From: Rhabdophis nuchalis | Lineage: Eukaryota; Chordata; Lepidosauria; Squamata; Natricidae | Direction of reading: 5' to 3' | Assembly: GCA_039707465.1 (NCBI GenBank) | Contig: CM077644.1 | Coordinates: 97,445,375 to 97,509,374, forward strand | DNA length: 64,000 bases | Shown here: positions 19,053 through 29,161 of the stretch, piece by piece | Layout of the letters: every line of letters starts with the position of its first letter | Position numbering within the stretch: position 1 is the stretch's first letter | Notes under the pieces: model-generated | Database searches by the model: none | Seen by the model: the letters and a program-made list of their open reading frames with translations, nothing else | Told to the model about the DNA's origin: nothing | Made by a program: the position numbers and the translations under genes

Positions 19053-19352
19053 AGCATGGCAGCCAAGCAGTTAAGATATATGGCATGTCAACCAGAAAGT
19101 CAGCAGTTCAAGACCCAAGTACCACATGACAGTGTGACAGCCTGTTACTTGCCCCAGCTCCTACCCACCTAGTAGCTTGAAAGTATGCAAATGCAAGTAG
19201 ATAAATAGGTACCGCTTTGGTGGGAAGATAACAGTGTTCTGTGCATCTCCGGCATATAGTCATGCTGGCCACAGGACCACAGAAGCATTTTCAGACAATC
19301 CTGGCTATGAAACAGAGATGAGCACTGCCTCTTAGAGTTGGACATTTACCTT
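19053..19352 (+). repeat. tRNA-derived SINE (family A), duplicated copy 1
   Basis: The head contains a degenerate A-box region (GCAGCCAAGCAGTTAAG) and a B-box-like CAGTTCAAGACCC. The body is shared with 24291, 36713, 43427 and 53398 (CTTGCCCCAGCTCCT, AAGTAGATAAATAGGTACC, CATGCTGGCCACAGGACCAC, AACAGAGATGAGCACTGCC). Copies 19053 and 24291 are about 97% identical and share flanking sequence as far as about 19438, unlike the other copies. Confidence 0.85.
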
Positions 19353-19439
19353 TTTTAAAAAAATTAGCCTATTTTTGCCATTAGTATGTGACAAAACCAC
19401 ATTTTGCTTCTACTGTATTAGCCTGAGGGAAATGGAAGC

Positions 19440-19880
19440 TGTCTATATAATGATGTGGAGTGAAAGACAGAAAAAAGGCTACATCTTCAGAACAATGGAG
19501 AGCATTTGGAGAACAATCAACAGCTGGATAGAATGTCCGTTCAGGCCTCTGGTTGCCATCCTCAGATATCTGTATAGGGAAAGGGATGCACGTAGGCCTC
19601 CTAATATGATTTAGATGTCTTCTGTATTTCAAAGTAGGAGACACCCAGTGATAGTGAATAGGTATTTCACTTTTGATATATAAGTGGGGTGAATAGAAAT
19701 ATGGATCTGGAGTAGCAAAGGCTTTATTCTTTCTAAGTACAGCAGGAAAAATGACCCAAAATCAGAGCTTGGAAATGTTTTCTAGTTTTCCATACCAGGT
19801 CTGAGTCTCCCATAGGTTCAATGTCCCTTAGATAAGTTAGAAAAGGACTAGGGGGCACATGGTAGCATTATTCCAGTATT
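19440..19880. other. Non-coding, no gene seen
   Basis: Frames on both strands at 19375-19644 have no recognisable domain. Confidence 0.4.
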
Positions 19881-19881
19881 T

Positions 19882-20352
19882 TGTATAATAACAGAGTTGG
19901 AAGGGACCTTGGAGGTCTTCTAGTCCAACCCCCTGCTTAGTCAGGAAACCCTACATCACTTCAGACAAGTAGTTATCCAACATCTTCTTAAAAACTTCCA
20001 GTGTTGGAGCATTCACAACTCCTGGAGGCAAATTGTTCCACTGATTAATGTTCTAACTGTCAGGAAATTTCTCCTCAATTCTAAGTTGCTTCTCTCCTTG
20101 ATTAGTTTCCACCCATTGCTTCTTGTCCTACCTTCAGGTGTTTTGGAGAATACTTTGACTCTCTCTTCTTTGTGGCAACCCCTGAGATACTGGAACACTG
20201 CTATCATGTCTCTCCTAGTCCTTCTTTTCATTAAACTAGACATACCCAGTTCCTGCAACCATTCTTCATATGTTTTTAGTCTCCAGTCCCCTAATCATCT
20301 TTGTTGCTCTTCTCTGCACTCTTTCTAGAGTCTCCACATCTTTTCTACATCG
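19882..20352 (-). pseudogene. CR1 LINE 3' end, copy b
   Basis: Reverse-oriented end of CR1 ORF2 plus the 3' UTR. The minus strand encodes DVETLERVQRRATKMIRGLE near 20270-20345 and the typical GRTRSNGWKLIKERSNLELR stretch. It meets a plus-strand CR1 end at about 20366, giving a head-to-head pair. Confidence 0.85.
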
Positions 20353-20365
20353 TGGCAAGCAAAGA

Positions 20366-20750
20366 TGTAAATATTTGAGAGGCTGCCACAAAGAGGAGCG
20401 GGTCAATGTATTTTCCAAAGCACTAGAGGGCAGGACAAGAAACAATGGATGGAAATGAATCAAGGAGAGAAGCAACCTGCACCTAAGGAGAAACTTCCTA
20501 ACCGTGAGGACAATTAATCAGTGGGACAGCTTGCCCTCAGAAGTTGTGCGTGCTTCATCACTAGAGAAGAGACTGGATGCCACTTGTCTAAATGGTATAG
20601 GACCATTTAGAAGTTGGGAGCTGAAGTCCTTCAGACTTAAAGTTGCAAAGTTTGCCCACCCCTGGTATAGGATCTCCTGTTTGATCAAGAGGATGGACTA
20701 GAGACCTCCAAGGTCCCTTCTAACTCTATTCTGATTGTTTGATTGATTAA
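20366..20750 (+). pseudogene. CR1 LINE 3' end, copy c
   Basis: Plus-oriented CR1 ORF2 C-terminus (KYLRGCHKEERVNVFSKALE, then NNGWK and LRRNFLTVRTINQW) and 3' end GACCTCCAAGGTCCCTTCTA. A 62-bp hAT-related piece with an 8-bp TSD interrupts it at 20603-20664. Confidence 0.85.
20603..20664. mobile_element. 62-bp half-length relative of the palindromic hAT element
   Basis: It carries one arm of the palindromic family at 37607 (GGGAGCTGAAGTCCTTCAGA, then CTTAAAGTTGCAAAG) and ends CCACCCCTG. Perfect 8-bp repeats GTATAGGA flank it (20595-20602 and 20665-20672). It interrupts a CR1 end, so the empty site can be read off. The left end CCATTTAG does not match the usual CAGGGG terminus. Confidence 0.75.
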
Positions 20751-20933
20751 CCAAAGATGTGCAACCCTGAGAACTCATGGGAAGATGTAGTTAAGATGTT
20801 GCTTTGGCACTGTAGAGACCTCAGTTCTATGTATTCTATGTATTCTATGTAGTCATTGGCTGACATTCTTACTTAGTCCAAATCATCTATCTGGGCTCTT
20901 GGGAAAAACAGGAGGAGGGAAAGTTGTATACAG

Positions 20934-21124
20934 GTAGTCCTCAACTTACAACAGTTCATTTAGTGACTGTTCAAAGTTACAAAAGTGACTTATGACCATT
21001 TTTCACACTTATGACTTTTGTATCAGCCCCATGATCATGTGATCAAAATTCAGATGCTTGGCAACTGGTTCATACTTATGACCATTGCAATACCCTGAGT
21101 TCATGTAAACACCTTTTGCGACCT
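20934..21124 (+). repeat. Dispersed repeat, CAGGTAGTCCTC family, 5' part
   Basis: It begins with the intact terminus CAGGTAGTCCTCAACTTACA and follows the family through CATGATCATGTGATCAAAAT to CTTTTGCGACC. It then stops at an A-rich TAAAATAAAATAAAT stretch (21126-21160). The 3' half is missing. Confidence 0.75.
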
Positions 21125-21289
21125 ATAAAATAAAATAAATAAAAAAATAAAAAGAGCATAGCTTAATAGAGAGAACGAGGATGTAAAACTAAAATGGAAT
21201 CAAGGATTTTTGAAGCATGCTCTTTTAATCATTGAACATTTTAATTTTCTTCTAAATTAGGTTCCCCACCCCCTCTTCCACTCAGTTGT

Positions 21290-21480
21290 CAGAGATTCCC
21301 TGGACAAGTCCTGCAGTTGGCAAGGTTTTTCAGAAGTGGTTTGTCATTTCTTAAGACTGAGAAAAAGTGACTGGCCCAGGATAACCCAACTGGCTTATCC
21401 TAAGGCAAATCTAGAGCTCACAGTCTTTCAGTTGCTAGCCTGACACCTTAAATACTACACCAATCTGGCTACCAAGTTAG
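21290..21480 (-). repeat. tRNA-derived SINE (family C), reverse
   Basis: On the minus strand the tRNA-like head reads AGCCAGATTGGTGTAGTATT, followed by a GTGAGCTCTAGA B-box region and GGGTTATCCTGGGCCAGTCA. A related, shorter copy is at 50910-51092. Confidence 0.6.
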
Positions 21481-22069
21481 TTATGTTTCAAAGCAAACAG
21501 AAACTTCCTTTGGTGCACTTTAGATTAAAATCCAGGAATTTATTTTGTGGGCCCTCACATAAAATTCAGTTGGATATTCCTGAGGGCTGAAAGCCAGTGT
21601 TATTTTGGTATTTATGATTGTAAAGGTTTATTTCCATTTTTAATTTCATATCTTTATGTGGGAGCCAGGAAGTGGGTTGGTTTGTGTTTCTTTAAAAGAT
21701 CTTAGCACTTATCTTCTGGAATAAATGTTGCTTTACCTCATTTATTTGTGTATCCAGAAGAGTTAACAAACAAAAGCTACGCAGGGCTGCCTCAGTACAA
21801 TTCAGTATTGCTATCAGCAAAATAAAAATGCCACCTCAGAGCAAAAAACAGAACGAGCAATCAAACTGAAATTCTTGGAAGAGACATTTATGCTGTCTTC
21901 TAGATTTGATGAAAAAGGTATCGGAACATAAAGTTTAGGATTGTTACGGTTATCTTTCAACCACGGAACTGAAAGTGCTTTGAAGAGCAATCATTGCCTG
22001 CGTTTTAATGCAATTGTATATGTCAAGCAGGTTTTTCTACGCTCCTGGCCTCTCCCCTAGAAAAGCAAT
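21481..22069. other. Non-coding, no gene seen
   Basis: No gene or familiar repeat was recognised. Confidence 0.4.
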
Positions 22070-22552
22070 ACGATCAGAATAGAGCTGGAAGGAACCTTGG
22101 AGGTCTTCTAGCCCAACCCCCTGCTCAAGGAGGAGACCCTATGCCATTTCAGACAAATGGCTGTCCAATCTCTTCTTAAAAACCTCCAGTGATGGGGCAC
22201 CCACAATGTCTGAAGGTAAGATGTTCCACTGGTTAATTGTTCTCAGTGTTAAGAAATTTCTCCTTAATTCCAGATTGTTTCTCTTCTCGATTAGTTCCCA
22301 TCCGTTGTTTCTTGTCTTGCCTTCTGGTGCTTTGGAAAATAGATTGCCCCCCTCTTCTCTGTGGCAGCCCCTCAAATACTGGAATACTGCTATGATGTCA
22401 CCCCTAAGTCTTCTTTTCTTCAGACTAGCCATACACAGTTTCTTCAATCGTTCTTCATATGTTTTAGTCTCCAGGCCTTTAATCATCTTAGTTACTCTTC
22501 TCTGCACCTTTTCCAAAGTCTCAACATATTTTTTGTAATGTGGTGGTTCCAC
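22070..22552 (-). pseudogene. CR1 LINE ORF2 C-terminus and 3' end, copy d
   Basis: The minus strand keeps an open stretch of 137 codons (22139-22552) with KKYVETLEKVQRRVTKMIKG, RLRGDIIAVFQYLRGCHREE and LRRNFLTLRTINQWNILPSD, which match the C-terminal region of CR1 ORF2. The upstream reverse transcriptase is missing, as is usual for 5'-truncated CR1 insertions. The 3' end ATTCTGATCG lies at the left border. Confidence 0.9.
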
Positions 22553-23029
22553 ATTACAAGGAGGAATGACCAGGGCGGGAGTGTGGGGACAAGCAATATG
22601 TGCATACTATGAGAAGCAAAGTCCCTCTCATAAAGTATAGCTTTCTTCCCACATCATGCTAAAATAGTGTCAGCAAACCTATAACATGATGTCTATGGAA
22701 GGTCTCAAACATCCAGGTCATGGTTTTCTCAAATGTGCTTTTTCCCCCCCTCACAAAGCAACTGGATTTTTATTTTTTGAAAAGAGGTTCTGAAAAAGCT
22801 TCTTGGATGAGAAGTGAAACATTTTCAAAGAAAAAAAAGTCCCCCAAGAAAGTCCAGTTGCCTTTTGACAAAACAAACAAACAAACAAACCCCATAACAA
22901 ACACCTTTGGGGAAACTTAGGACACGTGTCAAAGATGACATGCCACAATATTTTCCATGACACATCAGCATTCACCAATACTTGACAACAACCATTTCCA
23001 AAAGAGCACTCCATTCTAGGATAGTAGAA

Positions 23030-23154
23030 TTTCAAATATGATGCCAACATGTGGCTATGTTCTAAGTTTTTATTGATATGTTTTAAAATGAAGGACGTAT
23101 AATACAATTACAATTAATTAAGGAAGGCATGAAAAAGATAAAAGTTTATAAATA
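23030..23154 (+). repeat. Possible L1 3' UTR, upstream part
   Basis: AT-rich sequence that, together with 24123-24288, resembles an L1-type 3' UTR split by the (CTAC)n element. Low support: no coding motif is present. Confidence 0.3.
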
Positions 23155-24122
23155 TACTAGCTATACCTGGCCATGCGTTGCTGTGGCCCAGTCTGGTTAA
23201 ATGCCCAACCAATCTGTGTGTAGATCTACACCTGCACACATACACACAACCACCATAACCCCCAACCTACCTAACTACTGTATTTCTCCCTCTCTCTCTA
23301 TTCCTCTACCTACCTACCTACTGTTTTTCTCGCTATCTATCTATACACCTACCTACCTACCTACAAACCTACTGTATTTCTTCCTCTCTATCTATCCCCC
23401 TATCTACCTACCTACATACATACATACATACCTACTGTGCTGTTCCCTATCTATCTATCCCCCACCTACCAACCTACCTACCGTATTTCTCCCTATCTAT
23501 CCCTCTCCCTACCTACCTACTTACTGTATTTCTCCCTATCTATATATTCCCCTATCTATCTACCTACTGTAATACAATAATACAATAGCAGAGTTGGAAG
23601 GGACCTTGGAGGTCATCTAGTCCAACTCCCTGCCTAGGCAGGAAGCCCTATACCATTTCAGACAAATGGCTATCCAACATCTTCTTGAAGACATGCAGTG
23701 TTGGGGCATTCACAACTTCTGGAGGCAAACTGTTCCACTGGTTAATTGTTCTAACTGTCAGGAAATTTCTCCTCAGTTCTAAGTTGTTTCTCTCCTTGAT
23801 TAGTTTCCACCCATTGCTTCTTGTTCTGCCCTCAGGTACTTTGGAGAATAGTTTGACTCCAGTGCCTTTTTGGTGCTAAGAGGCCTCCGTAGTTAATAAC
23901 TGTTGGTGGGCGGAGTTACAGGGAGTAAAAACATTTTTCAGTTAGTACATTTATTTGTGCTTACCTTATACACGATACACGTGTGCTAGGCACAAAATGA
24001 GTAGCTATTCTATTATCGGAAGTCCTTGGCTACATTGTGTCAAAATTTGAGGCAAATTGGTCCAGTAGTTTTTGAGATTAGTGGATTCGTACTAACTATT
24101 TTACATTTTTATTTATATAGAT
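23155..24122 (+). repeat. Dispersed CTAGC...(CTAC)n element, copy 2
   Basis: Starts CTAGCTATACCTGGCCATGC and shares the roughly 110-bp head of the other copies. The (CTAC)/(CTAT) core is at about 23268-23575. The tail (about 23876-24122) carries GGTCCAGTAGTTTTTGAGAT and ends ATTTTTATTTATATAGAT, as copy 3 does. A CR1 end sits at the array-tail junction. Class unknown. Confidence 0.75.
23575..23865 (-). repeat. CR1 LINE 3' end, copy e
   Basis: Reverse-oriented CR1 3' end (ATACAATAGCAGAGTTGGAA, then CTAGTCCAACTCCC) of about 290 bp, lying inside the (CTAC)n element after its array. It is truncated at GAGAATAGTTTGACTCC. Confidence 0.85.
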
Positions 24123-24288
24123 TTGATGTGATGTACTTGAAATAATATGAAACTTAGATGAATATCGAAGGGATGTATGAAAATATTTTGTAATCAGCAG
24201 ATGCACTTTCTATAACATGTGAGATGAAGGATTTTTATGTTCTGTTTAAAAATAAAATAAGGAAAAAATTTTGATTAAAAAAAAAAAA
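24123..24288 (+). repeat. Possible L1 3' end with poly(A)
   Basis: AT-rich sequence ending TTTTGATTAAAAAAAAAAAA, resembling the 3' terminus of an L1-type element. The SINE-containing duplicated segment begins immediately after it. Confidence 0.4.
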
Positions 24289-24290
24289 GA

Positions 24291-24597
24291 GAGCATGGCA
24301 GCCAAGCAGTTAAGATACTTGGCTTGTCAACCAGAAAGTCAGCAGTTCAAGACCCACGTACCACATGACAGTGTGACAGCCTGTTACTTGCCCCAGCTCC
24401 TGCCCACCTAGTAGCTCGAAAGTATGCAAATGCAAGTAGATAAATAGGTACCGCTTTGGGGGGAAGATAACAGTGTTCTGTGCATCTCCAGCATATAGTC
24501 ATGCTGGCCACAGGACCACAGAAGCATTTTCAGACAATCCTGGCTATGAAACAGAGATGAGCACTGCCTCTTAGAGTTGGACATTTACCTTTTTTTT
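24291..24597 (+). repeat. tRNA-derived SINE (family A), duplicated copy 2
   Basis: About 97% identical by eye to 19053-19352. The identity continues beyond the SINE through TTTTGCCATTAGTATGTGAC to AATGGAAG at about 24687. Copy 2 has TGGATTC that copy 1 lacks near 24640. This is a local duplication rather than two independent SINE insertions. Confidence 0.85.
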
Positions 24598-24689
24598 AAA
24601 ATTAGCCTATTTTTGCCATTAGTATGTGACAAAACCACTGGATTCACATTTTGCTTCTACTGTATTAGCCTGAGGGAAATGGAAGAGCA

Positions 24690-26534
24690 CTCCATTCTTG
24701 TGCTAATCCTTGGAGGCTTTGAATGCTGTGCAAGAATGAGGGGTAGTCTCATGCAGCACCCTGAAGTCCCATGAAAAAGCTTGCATGCCTAGCGCAAGGC
24801 GGCCTTTTTGAATGGCAGCAATGGTGCTGGAGGTGAAGTCAAGTGTCACTATTCAGGGTAGCCTAGATGGTGGGGAAATAGAGGATTGTTCCTCTTTTGC
24901 TCAGCAGACGGGTGGTATGACAACACCAGTAGAGTTAGGCATTTTCCAAATATTTGACACATCGGGCTTCGCCATCAGTGTGCTAAAGGATGATTGTCTG
25001 CCTTTAACCTCTGATGGAAAACAAAAAAGCATGTTCAAGCAGCAGACCAATACATATGGTAAATTCCAGGAGCTCAAAATATTTGTTGTTGGCTTATTTT
25101 CACTTTGACCAAAATAAGGGCCATTGGAGATTTTCCTCCCCCTGCATATTAAATTGAGAACTGTAAATATAAGCTGCCAAAGGGTCAGAAAACTGATGAA
25201 GTAGGCTCCTTTGAGCGAAGCATAATTCCCCAAACATCTCCAGATCCAGCCAGACACATTTTTTGATCCTGAAGGAGGTTTGATTTCTAATTCTTTATAT
25301 AACCCCTTGGCAATTGCTGCCTTATTATAATGCAAGATCATATACTGGTATATCCCTTATCTAATGTGACTGGCTAATTATTAAAATCCTTGGTTTTTTC
25401 TCCAGCTGTTGTCTTCTCGGATAAACAAATTGCTAAGTTCAATTGGCTTACATTTGCACTTCATTGCTTCTTGACAGCAAACACTCTGCAAAAATGAGCT
25501 GCCTTGGGGTGTTCATAATCTCCATGGACAGGGGGTGGGGGAGAAACACAAAAGTATGCATCATTTCTGCATTTTCTATAAATGTTACCTTTTTTTGAAA
25601 CATGACTGGGAAGCAGACCCTTGCAGAAAATGTTTGTTCCTCTGGAAGGGGCAAAGCTGAGGGTGAGAAGTCCTTACTTTATGGCAGACGAATCCCTTGG
25701 GATGATGTGGCTGTTGAATAAATTGCCTGCTATAAAGCTGAGATTGTAGAAAGGTTAGAGGAAGGTCATGGAGTATATAGTACAATGCTGTTTTGATCGT
25801 ATACAGACAGACAGACACGCAGATACAGACACACACACACACACAAAAGAGACCACCCGATTGGATTGTGGTTGACATTTCTTTATTGTTTCAGGTTGGT
25901 CATTTGACAGGAAGACAAATCTTGGCGAGCAACGAATGACATTTCGTTAGCTGTCTGTATTGAATGATATCAAAGATGGAAAAAAACAAACGCACATGAT
26001 AAATGTCCATACTGTATGCCTTTAAAAATTGCATTCCCAAAAAGGACCCTGAGAGTGATACGTCAGTGGCCTTTTAAAGAGAATTCTGGCTCTGGCTACA
26101 AAATTCTGTTCCATGGAAGCAACATTTGGTTAGAATTAAGGCTTTGTCTCCTGACCTTTGAGTGGCATGCCAACAGCTGCTCTGCAAGGAATGAATGCGG
26201 TCAGAATAAAATAAAATTTTAATTAATTATTTGAACTCAACTGATTAAAAGAGCGAGCATGATTGTTGCATGTGTGTACTATTCTTTGGACATGTTTTTA
26301 AACAGGGACAATGGAACGAATCAGAGAGCTGTCAAAACTAAGCTAAGAAGCTCAGATCTGGATGAGGAACCACCCAGGGCTGCATATAATATTTACTTAT
26401 CTCATTTCTGGGTTGATGCCAACTAAGCTTGCGAGGATATAGAAAGGTACTCATCAAGAGTTGAGAGACTCTTTATCTTCTTACATATATTTTGATGATA
26501 GCTGTGAGCCTCACCAGGAAACCAGTCAAAAAAT
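24690..26534. other. Non-coding, no gene seen
   Basis: About 1.8 kb without a recognised repeat. Overlapping frames near 24812-25341 on both strands show no domain, and no splice-linked exons were found. A short (AC)n run is near 25828. Confidence 0.4.
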
Positions 26535-26539
26535 GCTAC

Positions 26540-27704
26540 TGTCCTGACCTAGGCTTCCCCCAAAAGTACAAGGCAGAGTCATGGTCCCTCTCATTCACAT
26601 TCCGCAAGGCCTGGTAAACAGTATGTCAAAGGAATATTTATGACTATAGACCTTATTTCTCTTGGAAAGCTGCCATGTAAATATTTTCCAAATGAGGTGC
26701 TGTGCAAGAAAAGACTGGGAACAGAATCTCTGAGATTCACAGACAGATCTTCACACTCCTGAAATGAATCTAATGACCGAATAAACAGATTGTTTCCTGC
26801 AAAAGCCCACTCTACTTTCTCTCCTCTTTTATTTCCTACTAGCCGTTCCCGGCCACGCGTTGCTGTGGCCCAGTCTGGTTAAATGGCCAACCAATCTGTG
26901 TGTAAATCTACACCTGCACACACAATCATGTACACACAACCACCATATAACCCCCAACCTACCTACCTACTTCCTTTCTCCCTCTCCCTCTCTATCCCTC
27001 TACCTACCTACCTACCTACCTACCTACCTACCTACCTACCTACCTACCGCAATTCTCCCTCTACCTACCTACCTACCTACCTACCTACCTACCTACCTAC
27101 CTACCTACCTACCTACTGTATTTCTCCTCCAGAGTATTTTATGTCATAAAGGATGACATAATATCTGTGGCCAACTGCTCTCTCTATATCCATCTACCTA
27201 CCTTTTAAACATTTTTTTTACATTTCGATTGCATGTACCTGGCACAGGTGTGACATCTGCACAATCTCTCTCTCTGTATATATATCATTGGTGCTGTACT
27301 TGAAAGGAACGTTGTGTGAAAATTTGGAAGCGATCGGTGCAGTACTTTAGGAGATTACTGGTTTTGAACAAACTCTTGTTACATTTTTATTTATATAGAT
27401 GGGAGGGACCAATCACTTTCCACCTGTGACCTTACTCCCAAGTCTACCCTGATTTCTGAGTTGTTATTTTCTTCTGCCAGCTCTGCGCATGTGCACACTG
27501 GGAACAGGCTCTAGCTGTTCCTCTGCCTCACTGCTGTTTAGCTCCACAGGCACCTAATCACTGCCAGACAGCCTCATCTCTGCCTCTGACGCAGAGCCCT
27601 AGTCCGAGCCTTCCCCAGCCTCCAGGACTGGCCCATGCTCCTCTCCAACTTCCTCAGTGTCTGACTCTGCTGCCAGCTCCACTGGCCACTGGCGGGCCCC
27701 AACA
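26540..27704 (-). mobile_element. Solo LTR, split by the (CTAC)n element
   Basis: Its own sequence is 26540-26838 plus 27400-27704, about 604 bp. Minus-strand ends are TGTTGGGGCCCGCCAG and GGTCAGGACA. Perfect 5-bp TSDs GCTAC lie at 26535-26539 and 27705-27709. It is the same family as 56458-57047, with which it aligns in reverse along most of its length (for example GCCATGTAAATATTTTCCAA). No internal region is present. Confidence 0.85.
26839..27399 (+). repeat. Dispersed CTAGC...(CTAC)n element, copy 3, exact borders
   Basis: It begins CTAGCCGTTCCCGGCCACGC and ends ACATTTTTATTTATATAGA. Alignment with the related LTR at 56458 shows that the host sequence TTTCCTA|TGGGAGG was split here without an evident TSD. 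A (CTAC)n array occupies about 26958-27117. The tail contains AGCGATCGGTGCAGTACTTT. The exact borders give the true ends of this family. Confidence 0.8.
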
Positions 27705-27859
27705 GCTACCAGTTGAACTAATTCTACTTTATTACAAAGTTACATTAACAGAATCATGAAAGTCTGAAAGTCTGAAAGTAAAATTCTCCTGCTGTGACCT
27801 TTACAGCCTGAAAACATATGGAAATGCTTTCTGAGACTTCTTCTCCAGTACACATATAG

Positions 27860-28526
27860 ACTGGATGAAACCAGGCTTAATAGCAGTAACTGTAAGAGGA
27901 ACCTTGGTGTTTTAGTGGACAACCAGTTAAATATGAACCAGTAGTATGTGGCAGCAGCCAAAAAAGCCAATGCAATCCTAAATTGCATTAACAGAGGGAT
28001 ACAATCAGATCAAGTGAGGTGCTAATACCACTCTATAAAGCCTTAGTAAGATCACATCTAGTGTATTGCAGCCAGGCTTAGTCACCATACTATAAAAAAG
28101 ATGTTGAGGTTCTAGAAAAAGTACAGAGAACAGCAACCAAGATGATTAGAGGAATGGAGGCTAAAACATACGATGAACTATTGCAATTACTCGGTATGGC
28201 TAGTCTAGTGAAGAGAAGGACCAGGAGAGACATGATAGCAGTGTTCCAGTATTTGAGGGGTTGCCACAGAGAGCAGGGGGGGTCAAGCTACTTTCCAAGG
28301 CACCTGAAGGCCAGGCAAGTAATAATGGATGGAAGCTGATCAAGGAGAAATTCAACCTGGAAATAAGGAGAAATTTTCTGACAATGAGAACAATCAACCA
28401 ATGGAACAGCTTGCCTTTGGAAGTTGTGGGAACATCATCACTGGAGGCTTTCAAGAAGAGATTGGACTACCATTTGTCTGAAATGGTCTCCTGCTTGGGT
28501 GGAGGGTTGGACTAGATGACCTACAA
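27860..28526 (+). pseudogene. CR1 LINE ORF2 fragment, copy f
   Basis: Plus-strand frames read VAAAKKANAILNCINRGIQ, then TKMIRGMEAKTYDELLQLLG and LEIRRNFLTMRTINQWNSLP: the thumb and C-terminal part of CR1 ORF2 with stops and shifts. It is cut by a hAT-type element at 28527 before its own 3' end. Confidence 0.85.
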
Positions 28527-28719
28527 CAGTGGTTCTCAACCTTCCCAATGCTGCGACCCTTTAATACAGTTCCTCATGTTGTGGTGACCCCCAACCATAA
28601 AATTGGTTTCTTGGTTCCTAAGACCATTGAAAATATGTGTTTTCCATTGGTCTTAGGCGACCCCTGTGAAAGGGTCGTTTGACCCCCCAAAAGGGTTGTG
28701 ACTCACAGGTTGAGAACTG
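28527..28719. mobile_element. hAT-type element (CAGTGGTTCTCAACC ends)
   Basis: Terminal inverted repeats CAGTGGTTCTCAACCT and AGGTTGAGAACTG, 193 bp, with an internal GGTCTTAGG palindromic stretch. These termini are typical of Charlie-like hAT MITEs. No 8-bp TSD is evident, so one border may have been altered. Confidence 0.75.
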
Positions 28720-28734
28720 TTAGTATACTCCTAG

Positions 28735-29161
28735 TGTTAGGTAGGCAATATATATATATATACCATGATGACAAATGGTCTTTGTTGCTTTAAATGTTTG
28801 AATGTAATCAGCAGCTGTAATTATCTCCACAATAAGAGGAAGTCAGGAGAGCTCATTCTGTCTCTCTGCTCAATTGCTCTCTGCTTGCTTGCTGACTGAC
28901 ATTGACTGACTGATTGATTGAAGAAGGAAGAATCGTGAATTGTGACTGTAAGCAATTGTTTGTTTGTTAAGGACTTTGTTTGATTTAATATCTACTATCA
29001 CTGCTAGTGAAACAGTAGGTTAGTTTTACACACCAGTAAAACTACTTGTTTTTTACTAACAGTGTCTGAGACTCTATTCGTGTGTATACTAGCAACAGGT
29101 TTTCTCTAGCTGCACTTTCCGCTACACAACTTTCTGTCTCCCAAAGGAGATATCCCTAACA
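28735..29161. mobile_element. Probable solo LTR, 427 bp
   Basis: It starts TGTTAGGTAGGCAATATATA and ends GAGATATCCCTAACA. The TGTTAGG/CCTAACA ends and promoter-like TA-rich stretch fit an LTR. The flanking words CTAG and CTGG match in three of four bases, so the TSD is weak. No internal region is seen. Confidence 0.55.

Noticed and set aside
24812..25341. Overlapping 98- and 146-codon frames on opposite strands
   Set aside because: No recognisable domain or splice context; could be chance in a gene-poor stretch.
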